Shown here: piece after piece, positions 55,934 to 64,000 of the stretch
Layout: each line of letters starts with the position of its first letter
Position numbering within the stretch: the stretch's first letter is position 1
Position numbers and translations under genes: made by a program
NCBI GenBank assembly: GCA_032717465.1
Contig: JAVRFU010003718.1
Coordinates: forward strand, 1,322,926 to 1,386,925
DNA length: 64,000 nt
Direction of reading: 5' to 3'
DNA from: Coenobita brevimanus
Lineage: Eukaryota > Arthropoda > Malacostraca > Decapoda > Coenobitidae
The notes under the pieces: model-generated
What the model was told of the DNA's origin: nothing
The model's input: only the letters and a program-made list of their open reading frames with translations
The model's database searches: none

Positions 55934-56136
55934 CTGTGCCCACAACACATCAAATATTGCAGGGGAGTGTCTTGTGAAGCTCTGTTTAGATACTGCCTTG
56001 TACAACAATTTTGGCCCCTCTTGGACTCTTCATGGGGTACAGGCTCAACATGTGGTGTATTTTCTTTGATAATAACAAGAGTAATATTGGTCACTTTCTC
56101 CCCCCACCTGCAACTAATTGTTCCTTTCACTTGCAG
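54891..56136. other. Single-copy-looking DNA with (GA)n and (CA)n microsatellites
   Basis: (GA)n lies at 55503-55530 and (CA)n at about 55869-55933 (~32 repeats). No gene is recognised. Confidence 0.45.
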
Positions 56137-56273
56137 GTACGATGTTACTTGTTACTAGTGCGTTACTTGGGTTACTTGCAAGATGGCAACATGAATACAG
56201 AGTCAGGCAGCGGTACGTGGCAGCCTAAGTTACAGAGAACCAGTGGCCCCAGTGTAGTGGCTTTCGAATTAAG
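56137..56273 (+). other. Candidate first coding exon (plus strand)
   Basis: A strong acceptor (TTGTTCCTTTCACTTGCAG) ends at 56136 and a strong donor (TTAAG|GTGAGTC) follows 56273. Inside, an ATG at 56191 opens a frame MNTESGSGTWQPKLQRTSGP and eight more residues to the donor (phase 2). The upstream part would be 5' UTR. No family is recognised. No downstream exon could be joined with confidence. Confidence 0.45.
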
Positions 56274-56399
56274 GTGAGTCTTTTAGCCTTCTTAGTGCAC
56301 TGACACCTTAATTTAGTCTGGCAGGCTCCTAGTGATTTTAGTCAGTAGGTCAACTCTGGAACTGTCTCCCTCTGTCTGTACTTCCTACTTGAAAGTAGC

Positions 56400-56695
56400 A
56401 TTGTGGTGTGGATGTGATAGGAAGCGTTAGGAGAAATACATTGAGGTGGTTTGGCCATGTGGAGAGGATAGAGAGCGAGAGACTAACGAGGAGAGTGTAT
56501 AAGAGTGAGGTGGAGGAGGGGAGAGGGAGGGGGGAGGCCGAGGTTGAGGTGGATGGAGTGGAGAGGTATATGAGAGAGGGGTGTGTGAGCTGGGAGCAGG
56601 GCAGTGAAATGGCGGGGGACAGGGCGACATGGAGGAGACTTGTTTGTGGCCACCCCTTACGGGATTGAGGCGTCTGGCAATAGATAGATAGATAG
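56400..56695 (+). repeat. Family A LINE 3' end, best-preserved copy
   Basis: The frame encodes LRWFGHVERIESERLTRRV, then VERYMREGCVSWEQGSEMAG and TWRRLVCGHP. The tail GGATTGAGGCGTCTGGCAAT ends in (AGAT)n. It is a useful reference for the family. Confidence 0.8.
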
Positions 56696-56841
56696 ACCTA
56701 CATGAAAATTAGTGTCTTTGAGTGTGGTGTGTTTTCAGTCCAGGTCAGCTTCTTTCTTTGCCACTTCACTCCGATGATGTCTTAGTGTATTCTTGCCATC
56801 TCCAGGTCATTTTATTCACCCTAGACCGAAAATTTATGTCT

Positions 56842-57054
56842 CTAAGTGTTGTGTCTTGGTGTGTTATCCATGCCTCTGCTTCCCATCCACCCACTATATG
56901 CTTTCTTCTTTTGCTCCACAGCCTGTCTCACCTCTTCTCCCATCCGTCTCTCAACTTCCTCCATGCCTCTGCTTCCCATCCACTCACTATATGCTTTCTT
57001 CTTTTGCGCCACAGCCTGTTTCACCTCTTCATTCCACCATGCTGTTCCTTGCAC
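56842..57054 (-). repeat. LINE pol fragment (endonuclease-RT linker) with ~97-bp duplication
   Basis: The minus strand encodes QGTAWWNEEVKQAVAQKKKA, then a near-copy, RQAVEQKKKAYSGWMGSRG. The WWN-EVK-A motif is typical of the segment between endonuclease and reverse transcriptase in the LINE group with GHVERM C-termini, so this may be an internal piece of family A or B. The DNA duplication spans CCATGCCTCTGCTTCCCATC at 56868 and 56961. Confidence 0.6.
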
Positions 57055-57489
57055 CCCATTTTGTCTTCACCCCACACACCACCTCACATATTATATTTTT
57101 CAGTTTGTCACTTCCATTAGCTTCAGAGGATGTTCACCCCTGCAGCTGGGCATTTTAAAGTTGGTGGTACATCCGCATGAGGATATTGTGGGTCAAACTA
57201 GGTCTTTCAAGAAACACTTTTATTCTTACAAAATAGTCAAACAAAATGCCTCTCCATGTTTGTATCAGTTTAAGTCTCTCCACCCTTCCAAGACTACACC
57301 TGGCCATCACCAAGCTGAAGGGGGTTGGGAATCTTGGTCACGTTAGAACAACTGTGTTATTGTTAAGTCACATGGATAGCCCTCGAGAAGAATACACTAA
57401 TTCCTTGTTGTAGGTTGGCCTTTTTTCCGTCTTTTTTGCTGTACACTTCTTGAATCCAGTGACAGTGTCAGTGGTATTCTTGCCATCTT
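57055..57489. other. Spacer
   Basis: Nothing is recognised. Confidence 0.35.
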
Positions 57490-57720
57490 TAGACCATTGT
57501 GTAAAGAAGAGTAATAATACGTAACAGGAAGGATGGAAAAAACAGGAAGAGGCCAGACACAAAAAAGGAATGACAGGGAAGGAAGAGGTAGGCAGCACTA
57601 CATCAAGTGAGTGCGTGATAGTGAGACAGACACCAAAAGGGAATGATGAATGAAGGTAGAAGTTGGCAGCACTACATCAAGTGAATGGATGATAGTGGCC
57701 AGCACCCACCACTGCACCCG
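57490..57720 (+). repeat. Dispersed repeat family D, 3' part, duplicated
   Basis: AGGAAGGATGGAAAAAACAGG, GAGGTAGGCAGCACTACATC and AAGTGAGTGCGTGATAGTGA are followed by a second partial unit (GTTGGCAGCACTACATCAAG). Confidence 0.6.
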
Positions 57721-57829
57721 GGTATAGTAAAGGGACTAAAGAAGGTTATACTGTATCTAATCTCACCAGCTTGAAGTCTCTCTTAAGCTGAATATAAACA
57801 CATAGAGGCAGCAAGAATAATCTGAAGCA

Positions 57830-58052
57830 TGTATTTGGCCATGTGGAGAGGATGGAGAATGAGAGACTAACTAGGAGTGTATATGAGTGAGGTGGAGACC
57901 AAGAATGAGATGGATGAATGGAATGGAGAAATATATGAGAGAAGGGAGTGTGAGTTGGAGGGAGAGGAGTCAAGTGGCAGAGGACAGAACACCGTGGAGG
58001 CAATTTGTCTGTGGCTACCCCTTACAGGTTTAAGTCATGTGGTAATAGATAA
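57830..58052 (+). repeat. Family A LINE 3' end, diverged
   Basis: GGCCATGTGGAGAGGATGGA, ATGAGTGAGGTGGAGACCAA and GTGGCTACCCCTTACAGGTT are followed by TAATAGATAATG. The Arg/Gly-rich coding part is partly deleted. Confidence 0.65.
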
Positions 58053-58758
58053 TGTCAGTGGATCGAAGGGGTTATATTTTCAATAATTTACAGAAAAAAA
58101 ACAATACAGTTCCATTTCTACCAATAAAGCTGGTTTGCCACTTTGCTTTGGTGGTGGAGAGGGACGCCTTCATGTGGTGGCACTGATATATCTGGGCGGC
58201 TACACTGGGTGCGGATGCTCAAAACTTTAGTCCCGGTCGTTGCTCACCTGTGTTCACAATGGCTGCCGTCTGCGATGTTCAAAACAGTATGGGCGCCATG
58301 TTGTGACGTCAGCGGGACTATCTCTGGTCGGAACTCCATCAAAATTTACGACTGGTACCAAGCAGTCCTAAAGCCCATTCAGCACGGTCGTAAGGAAGCT
58401 TTGAGCCTCCCATCAGCGTTATCTACCCCTCAAAACATTAGTTAAGGTGTTTGTAATACATACAAGCATATAGCGGTATTTTATTATGGCAAGGATCCCA
58501 GGGAACTCTCTCATGCATGATTTGTGCTTGGTTATCGAGTTTTAAGTGACTCGCTATTGAGGCCTCTTATGAACTGTAGATGTGCAGCATAATTTTATCT
58601 CATGAGACTGTGAAAGCCTCCCTATGATGCCACATACTTGCTCTAAAATGTAGGCTACTCATATATTTTCATTAGGTATGGCGTGTGAACTGCTTTTCTT
58701 CTACAAACCCCCGTTCTAAGTTAGATGTGGGCAGATTTGGTATTTTTTCCGGTATATT
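58053..58758. other. Single-copy-looking DNA with a TGACGTCA motif
   Basis: No gene is recognised. The family F motif lies at 58150-58190. A palindromic TGACGTCA (CRE-like) is at 58304-58311 in GC-richer sequence, which might mark a promoter. This is weak evidence. Confidence 0.35.
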
Positions 58759-58844
58759 ACAGTTTAGGACACTACTGGAATTTCACATTTTAACCTCCAT
58801 TCTCTGGAGTATGCTTATTGAATTCCAGAGGTGTCCTAAACTGT
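58759..58844. repeat. Short hairpin (24-bp arms, 38-base loop)
   Basis: ACAGTTTAGGACACTACTGG at 58759 pairs with its near-complement ending CCTAAACTGT at 58844, with two mismatches. It could be a tiny MITE or a transcribed hairpin. Confidence 0.65.
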
Positions 58845-59379
58845 TAATTTACCTTTTTTTTTTTCCCTTTAGGGACCTTTCATTAGCTCACAATTTTATT
58901 ATGACCGGTATGGGCTGTGAAGTGATAGGTTAGGGTCTTTAGGTAAGGCTAGAGTAAATGTTTACAAGTGCACCTGCCTCATGGTAATGAATTTGATATA
59001 GCTCAATAGGTACATCTTGATGTCTGCATCAAATCATTCTACTTCTTCCATGGCAAAATAATAGTCTCTGAGATATTAATGAAAACCCACCACCACTTTG
59101 CACTTAGCTTAAAACCTAACCTAACATTACTTAACTGGACCCCACTGACCTAAAAACAACTTATCACCGTAATCATGAGGCCTTGGCTTGACAACCTCCA
59201 AGCAGGTTTGGGCTTTAGGTTAGGTTAGTTAATTTAGGTAGATTAGGTTAGATTGGGGCTAAAACTTTGTTGCATGGGCCTAATGGTTATTAACAAATAT
59301 ATAATCTGTCAAAGATTATAAATTAGAAAAGAAAAACATTGCAAAACAGGTCTTAAGGAAAAAAATTCCAGTTTATTGA
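58845..59379. other. Spacer with inverted CCTAA/TTAGG motifs
   Basis: AAACCTAACCTAACATTACTTAA (59108-59130) faces TTTAGGTTAGGTTAGTTAAT (59214-59233) about 85 bases away. TTAGG is the arthropod telomere unit. Only about two units are present per arm, so telomeric origin is weak. Confidence 0.5.
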
Positions 59380-59628
59380 CTAAACTAAATGCTTGAATTT
59401 AGTTTTTACGTCCGAAACATCACATTGAATTCGACTGACAGCATTGACAGCATCAGTAACATACTGCCAAGCTGCCGCCTTCATCCTGACTCCTGTTGAG
59501 GCACTGTCAAATGAAAATTTTCCCAATATAAAGTCTTGCTTCTCTGCAACACTTGTTGCCATAGCCAGCAGCTCTGCATCAGTAAAGTTTGGGCGCCGAG
59601 GTCTCTTGGCTTTAGGTTCACCTTCCAT
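59380..59628 (-). CDS. Myb/SANT-like DNA-binding domain ORF, truncated
   Basis: 82 aa from ATG 59628 (MEGEPKAKRPRR): a basic start, then NFTDAELLAMATSVAEKQD, FILGKF, AAWQYVTDAVNAV and VKTKFKHLV before a stop. The pattern (F-x-E/D-ELL, I-x-GKF, K-x-x-AW-x-x-x-xxAVNAV, V-x-K-KFK-L) is that of the Myb/SANT-like domain found in Harbinger-transposon accessory proteins and in related host factors. The family normally continues past K-L with further residues, so the ORF ends early. AATAAA lies directly after the stop (minus strand, 59378-59373). Promoter-like ATTGG (CCAAT) motifs lie upstream at 59750-59790. It is either a domesticated or retroposed copy or the first exon of a longer gene. Confidence 0.55.
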   Translation of the reverse strand: MEGEPKAKRPRRPNFTDAELLAMATSVAEKQDFILGKFSFDSASTGVRMKAAAWQYVTDAVNAVSRIQCDVSDVKTKFKHLV

Positions 59629-59739
59629 TGTGAAGTAGGTTAGTATTAGCAGACAGAGAGGCGTGTGGCGAGTATCTAGACTGTGGCGGTGATATTTGTT
59701 GTTACCAGCATGCACGAGTTGTTTGTTTAGAAACAACCT

Positions 59740-60330
59740 CCTTGATTCTCATTGGGTGCCTTTTTTGTTACACTGATTCTCATTGGTTGCTATCAGATCA
59801 GCTGGCGAACTGCCTGCCCTCTGCCGCTTGATGGGACTAACACTTATACCCGCCCTACGACTGACCGCTTCTCGTTTGAACATTGGTGGAGGTGGTCAGT
59901 CGTTAGGCGGGAATAACTTAAGACGGGACTAGAGGAGCGACCACCGACGGCGGGACTGAGATATGACCAGTTGTGAGCATCCGGCCCCTGCCTGGTTAAA
60001 TAACACCCCCAGCTACTGCCCTGCCCCGCGAAAAGTGGAGGGTGGACTACGGCAGGACAGCTTAAGCCAGCAGTCCACCGGTTTGACGTGTCAGATGAAC
60101 CTGGGGCTACATTATTATTAACTTGTACTACCACTACTACAATGGTACAACTACTACTACTATGGTACTACTGCAGCCACTACTACTACTACTACTACTA
60201 CTATTGTTACTGCTACAACAACTACTTACCTACCGTACCATCACCAGTCTCCTCTGCTTTACAGTACTTTTATTTTTCCACACCAGACTTACTCGTACAA
60301 TGAAAGTCTTGTGTAGGTAGTCAACAACTT
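59740..60330. other. GC-richer intergenic stretch with (ACT)n microsatellite
   Basis: GATTCTCATTGG occurs twice (59743, 59769). Motifs ACTGACC/GGTCAGT face each other near 59860-59900. (TAC)n/(ACT)n lies at 60115-60215. No gene is recognised. Confidence 0.4.
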
Positions 60331-60333
60331 TTA

Positions 60334-60620
60334 GTCATTATTCTCTCCCTTACTGTCTTCTGTCCAGTGTTTTGTTCCTGTGCATGTCATGTGTCTTGGC
60401 TGTGAATTAGTGCCATATGATCCCTGACAGGCGCTGGGAATCAAGTATTGAATTCATTTTAGTAGTCATCATCTTTTACTACCTGGTAATTATTCTCTCC
60501 CTTACTGTCTTCTCTCCAGTGTTTTGTTCCTCTGCACATCATGTGTCTTGGCTTTGAATTAGTGCCATATAGCCTGCCAGGTGCTAGGAATCCAGTATTC
60601 AGTTCAGTTCCACCTTATTC
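60334..60620. repeat. ~150-bp direct duplication
   Basis: ATTATTCTCTCCCTTACTGTCTTCT ... CATGTGTCTTGGCT ... GAATTAGTGCCATAT occurs at about 60336 and 60487. Confidence 0.8.
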
Positions 60621-60713
60621 TATCTGTTGGTATTTGTGGCCAGGTGGCATGGTGGTTGTGTGCAGCAGTTTGGTGCAGAATAATTACCAAATGTGACTGG
60701 TGGAGAAGGCCAG

Positions 60714-60753
60714 ATGGACGACTCGTTACCATGGCAACCACCTGATGCTTACG
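60714..60753 (+). other. Candidate short first coding exon (plus strand)
   Basis: ATG at 60714 (CCAGATGGACG) opens MDDSLPWQPPDAY up to a donor GCTTACG|GTGAGCA at 60753. Upstream AG sites exist, but no single acceptor is compelling. It may belong to the same plus-strand gene as 56137-56273 or be chance. Confidence 0.3.
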
Positions 60754-60889
60754 GTGAGCATTTTCTTAGTAATAGACTTTTATTTTTGCTTTTGTTTTTT
60801 GTAAGCTTATTGATATACTCGACAGATTTTATTATTACGTACTAACGGTAAAATAGGTCTTTGCATTTTGTCAACTTTTTTTTCTTCCA

Positions 60890-61112
60890 TCTATCCATCG
60901 CCAGACGTTTTCATCACGCAAGGGATGGCCAGAAACAAATCGCCTCCATGTCACCCTGTCCGCCATTTCGCTTCCCTGCTCCCAACTCGCATCGCCATCT
61001 CATATACCTCTCCACTCCATCCCTCCATCTCATCCTTGGCCTCCACCTCACTCACGTACAGTACACTCTTCTCGTTAGTCTCTCTCTATCCTCTCCATCC
61101 TCTTTATAATAC
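60890..61112 (-). repeat. Family A LINE 3' end, inverted copy
   Basis: CATCGCCAGACG, CAAGGGATGGCCAGAAACAA and CATCTCATCCTTGGCCTCCA are the complement of the family end. It is 5'-truncated and partly deleted. Confidence 0.65.
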
Positions 61113-61159
61113 TTGCAGGTCATGATGGTTGGGTGGGTTGCAGTGATGTAAGTGGCTGC

Positions 61160-61543
61160 CCGTGGGTTAGAGAGAGAGAGAGCAGAAGAACAAACTGCAG
61201 CATGGTTAAGAGATGTGATTTAGAGAGTGAGAGAGAATGCCCATGAGTTAGAGCAGAAGAAGCAACTGCCGTATAATTAAGAGATATTATTTAGAGAGAG
61301 AGAGTGAGTGAGAATGGCCATGAGTTAGAGTAGAAGAAGAAACTGCCGTATAATTAAGAGATATTATTTAGAGAGAGAGTGAGTGAGAATGGCCATGAGT
61401 TAGAGCAGAAGAAGAAACTGCTGTATAATTAAGAGATATTATTTAGAGAGAGTGAGAATGGCCATGAGTTAGAGCAGAAGAAGAAACTGCCGTATAATTA
61501 AGAGATATTATTTAGAGTGAGTGAGAATGGCCATGAGTTAGAG
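61160..61543. repeat. 69-77-bp tandem array, 5 units
   Basis: CCATGAGTTAGAG occurs at 61241, 61318, 61393, 61462 and 61531, with CTGCCGTATAATTAAGAGAT and variable (GA)n between. The last unit is cut by the hAT element. Confidence 0.85.
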
Positions 61544-63720
61544 CAGTGGTTGGCAACCTTTTTTCCAGGCGACCCCAATCCTGCACATGTAGCCATGACC
61601 GCGACCCACTGGTTTTATACACTGTATGTAATGTTTTATTGTATATTACTGGTTGTACGCTGTAACAGTACAGGGCAAGTGTAATTAATAGCCGTGTAAG
61701 AGAGGTACTGTAAGGTTGAAAAAGACAAAATTAACATCATTAAATGTTATTTTAGTTATAGAAATTTAAAGGCTTCATTTGAACCAAAACATCCACTTAT
61801 GAAACAATATTTTGTCACATTCCACAAAGACAATCTAAGATAAAAATGTTTTTTTTTTTTAGCAACTGATAAATTGATTTTAATGGGGGTCTTGGGCCTG
61901 GATCTCGCTGGTAAGCATTTCCATTCGCGGCTCAGTCGTAGAAAGTGCCACCCTCAAATCATGTTCAGGTTGCAACCAATTTCTGCTTTTCGTTTTGATG
62001 GCAGCCAGATATGCAAACCCTGATCCGCACAAATAGGTTGTAACGAACGGCAACAACACTTTCACAGCCTCACTGCCGAGGACTGGTTTCTCCTTCACAG
62101 TAGTCCAGAACACTGCTAGTGACTGTTTCATCATGTTGCACCTCGATGAGCTCCTCTTGCAGGTTTGGGATGGAAGACTCTTCTTCTGGGAGGTCTTCGA
62201 CGTGGACATCGAAGGGTCTGGCACCCATTTGTATTTCTCATGCAACTCTTCATCCGGAATATATGTCAAACTCCTCACTCAGCTTCTCAAGGTGCTCATC
62301 AATACACTTTGTTCGTCCAGAAGCGTGACGTCTTCATCTTCCTGAAAAAGGTTCGAAAGTGGAAAGGACGCAGTTTTCCCCCGCTCAGTCTTTCCCTTCC
62401 ACGACCTCAGTTTCGCCTTGAATGCCTTGAGCTTTTCTGACACAAAGAGATGAGTTGTTTCTGTTCCTTGCGTGGATATATTCAGCAGATTTAACACTGT
62501 AAATATGTCTGTTGATTATGCCAGTTTAAGCAACCACCTTGGTTCTGTAAACCTTGATGCCAATGCATGTTTCTTCTCGTTCAAGAAGATTTCAACCTCT
62601 GCACGCATTTCAAACACTCTCTGGAGCACTTTCCCTCGGGACAGCCACCTGACACAAGAGTAGTAAAGCAGGTGTTCATATTCCGACCCCATGTCAGAGC
62701 ACATCTGACTGAACAGTCTGGAATTCAGAGCTGATGGTTTAATAAAATTCACTATTTGAATCACATCTTTTATCACAGAGTTAAGCTCAAGTGACAGTTT
62801 CCGGGAGGCAAGGTTTTCCCGGTGAAGCAGACAGTGAGTCACTATCACTGCGGTGTTGACTTGTTTCACCCTAGCGGTGAAACCCTGATGTGCCCCTAGC
62901 ATTGCAGGTGCACCATCCGTGCACACACTGAAGCACTGATCCCAGCTGAGGCCTTCTTTCTTGATGAAGCTGTCAACCAACTTGAACAGATCTTCACCTG
63001 TTGTTGTCGTCTCCAGTCGTTTACAGAACAGGAAGTTCTCTTCCATGTCATTCTTCCCTTGGTACCGCACATATACCAAGAGCTGTGCATCGTTACTGAC
63101 GTCAGTTGACTCATCCAACTGCAAGCTGAAGTTTCCGCTCTCCTTGATGGCAGCCACTACCAGTTCTTTGATGTCTTCCGACATCCCTTGAATCCGTCGG
63201 CTAATTTTGTTGTCTGACAGTGGAATAGTTTATTCATTTTTTTTTTCACCGCATCATCTCCGCAAATAGTACAAACCACATCAAGGACTGCTGGCTTCAC
63301 CAACTTTTCCCCAGTTGTATGTGGCTGTTTACACTTAGCAATTCTTTTTGCAACCAGATAGGATGCAATTGTTGCTTGTCGAACAGAATACACTCCTGTG
63401 TTGATAGGGGTGTCTAACCGCTGACGCTGCAGTTGTTCTTTCCTCTTCAAATACTGGCGGTCTTTCCCCGCCAGCGTCGGGTGTTTTCCGTGGAGATGGC
63501 GCTCGAGCTTGTTTTCTTTAAGCGACTCATGGCTGAGCACTTCCCCACATCTAACACATTGAGGTTTTTCCACCCCACGATCAATGAGAAGCATAAACCC
63601 AATGTCAAGGAATTCTTCTTTGTACACACGCTTTCTGGACATCACTGAAGAATCTGAAATGAAATATATACTTGCTTAATAATAAATCAGACAAAGAATG
63701 CTATTTGGTACCGTCAGCCA
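61544..63720 (-). mobile_element. hAT-type DNA transposon relic (left end visible)
   Basis: CAGTGGTTGGCAACCTTTTT at 61544 is a typical hAT terminal repeat. It sits immediately after AGTTAGAG (61536-61543), a probable 8-bp target duplication lying inside the tandem array. The transposase runs on the minus strand towards it. The other end is not recognised before 64000; it is either beyond the window or within or beyond the 27-bp array. Confidence 0.75.
61880..63645 (-). pseudogene. hAT transposase (BED finger, ZBED5/GTF2IRD2-like), several frameshifts and stops
   Basis: 63645-63157 encodes a start MMSRKRVYKEEF and a BED-type zinc finger (CVRCGEVLSHES, LERHLHGKH). In another frame, 63184-62516 carries the RNase H-like catalytic core with LQLDESTDVSN (first Asp) and CTDGAPAMLG (second Asp), then CVRWLSRGKVLQRV. 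After a stop near 62516 the frame resumes (FTVLNLLNISTQG). 62278-61880 ends with the hAT dimerisation region (VLLPFVTTYLCGSGF, then ALSTTEPRMEML). At least one frameshift near 63170 and stops near 62516 and 62280 inactivate it. ZBED5-like host proteins derive from such elements, but the breaks argue against domestication here. Confidence 0.85.
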
Positions 63721-64000
63721 GGAGGGGAGAGGGGGAGGGGGCCAAGGAAAGAGGAGGGGAAGGAGCCAAGGAAAATGAAGGAGGGTAGGAGGCCAAGGAA
63801 AGAGGAGGAGGGGAGGGGGCCAAGGAAAATGAAGGAGGGGAGGGGGCCAAGGAAAATGAAGGAGGGGAGGGGGCCAAGGAAAATGAAGGAGGGGAGGGGG
63901 CCAAGGAAAATGAAGGAGGGGAGGGGGCCAAGGAAAATGAAGGAGGGGAGGGGGCCAAGGAAAATGAAGGAGGGGAGGGGGCCAAGGAAAATGAAGGAGG
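63718..64000. repeat. 27-bp purine-rich minisatellite, runs off the window
   Basis: The unit GAGGGGAGGGGGCCAAGGAA then AATGAAG repeats every 27 bp, with diverged units at the left. The minus-strand 94-aa frame with a 9-residue repeat (APSPPSFSL) is a product of the multiple-of-3 unit and is not supported as a gene. Confidence 0.85.

Noticed and set aside
63701..63985. 94-aa frame with 9-residue repeats resembling a Pro-rich structural protein
   Set aside because: A 27-bp unit automatically gives a 9-residue repeat. There is no upstream coding context and it runs off the window.

Overview
This is eukaryotic nuclear DNA. I see no bacterial operons, Shine-Dalgarno-led gene strings or CRISPR arrays. 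The sequence is dominated by tandem arrays, by (GATA)n, (CA)n and (GGA)n microsatellites, and by retrotransposon and DNA-transposon remains. The BEL/Pao, pogo/Tigger, hAT, CR1/jockey-like LINE and 5S-derived SINE content, with very heavy simple-repeat load, fits an arthropod, and a decapod crustacean (crab or shrimp) best. That taxonomic call is inference.

Layout. 1-10 kb: a patchwork of short dispersed repeats. Families A and B are 5'-truncated LINE 3' ends, family D is of unknown origin, and there is one 5S-rRNA-headed SINE. A 2.9-kb array of a 64-bp unit grows directly out of a family B LINE end. 10.1-13.4 kb: a nearly full-length but broken LINE ORF (endonuclease plus reverse transcriptase) on the minus strand. 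14.3-18.5 kb: a 3.8-kb CCA-rich 29-bp array followed by a C-rich 28-bp array. 18.6-20.6 kb: more 28/29- and 77-bp arrays and a long hairpin. 20.6-31 kb: lower-repeat, AT-rich DNA with a decayed second LINE copy, family B fragments and two weak candidate minus-strand exons. 31.5-34.6 kb: a complete pogo/Tigger-type DNA transposon with terminal inverted repeats and TA duplications but a dead transposase. 35.2-36.2 kb: a 115-bp array.

36.3-44.4 kb holds the most interesting element: a young BEL/Pao LTR retrotransposon. Its LTRs of 914 and 913 bp differ at about two positions and it is flanked by a 5-bp TAGTA duplication. Besides gag-pol and integrase it carries, as its first ORF directly behind the primer-binding region, a 192-aa protein with the full SGNH-hydrolase (GDSL-esterase-like) catalytic set.

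45-50.6 kb: a 30/31-bp array, polypyrimidine and polypurine tracts, and a 1.3-kb 29-bp array. 50.7-52.0 kb: a possible host gene encoding a cysteine-rich secreted protein with a long Asp/Glu tail, interrupted by one in-frame TAG or by an unrecognised intron. 52-61 kb: mostly single-copy DNA with two plausible first coding exons (near 56.2 and 60.7 kb), a Myb/SANT-like ORF and scattered LINE ends. 61.5-63.65 kb: a hAT transposase relic (BED finger, RNase H-like core, dimerisation region) inserted into a 69-77-bp tandem array. The window ends in a 27-bp array.

Genes acting together: only the BEL/Pao ORFs form a functional unit visible here. The LINE families and the 5S SINE probably formed a partner system, because the SINE shares its last ~35 bp and GATA-type tail with family A LINE ends. 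No complete host gene can be reconstructed from this window alone.
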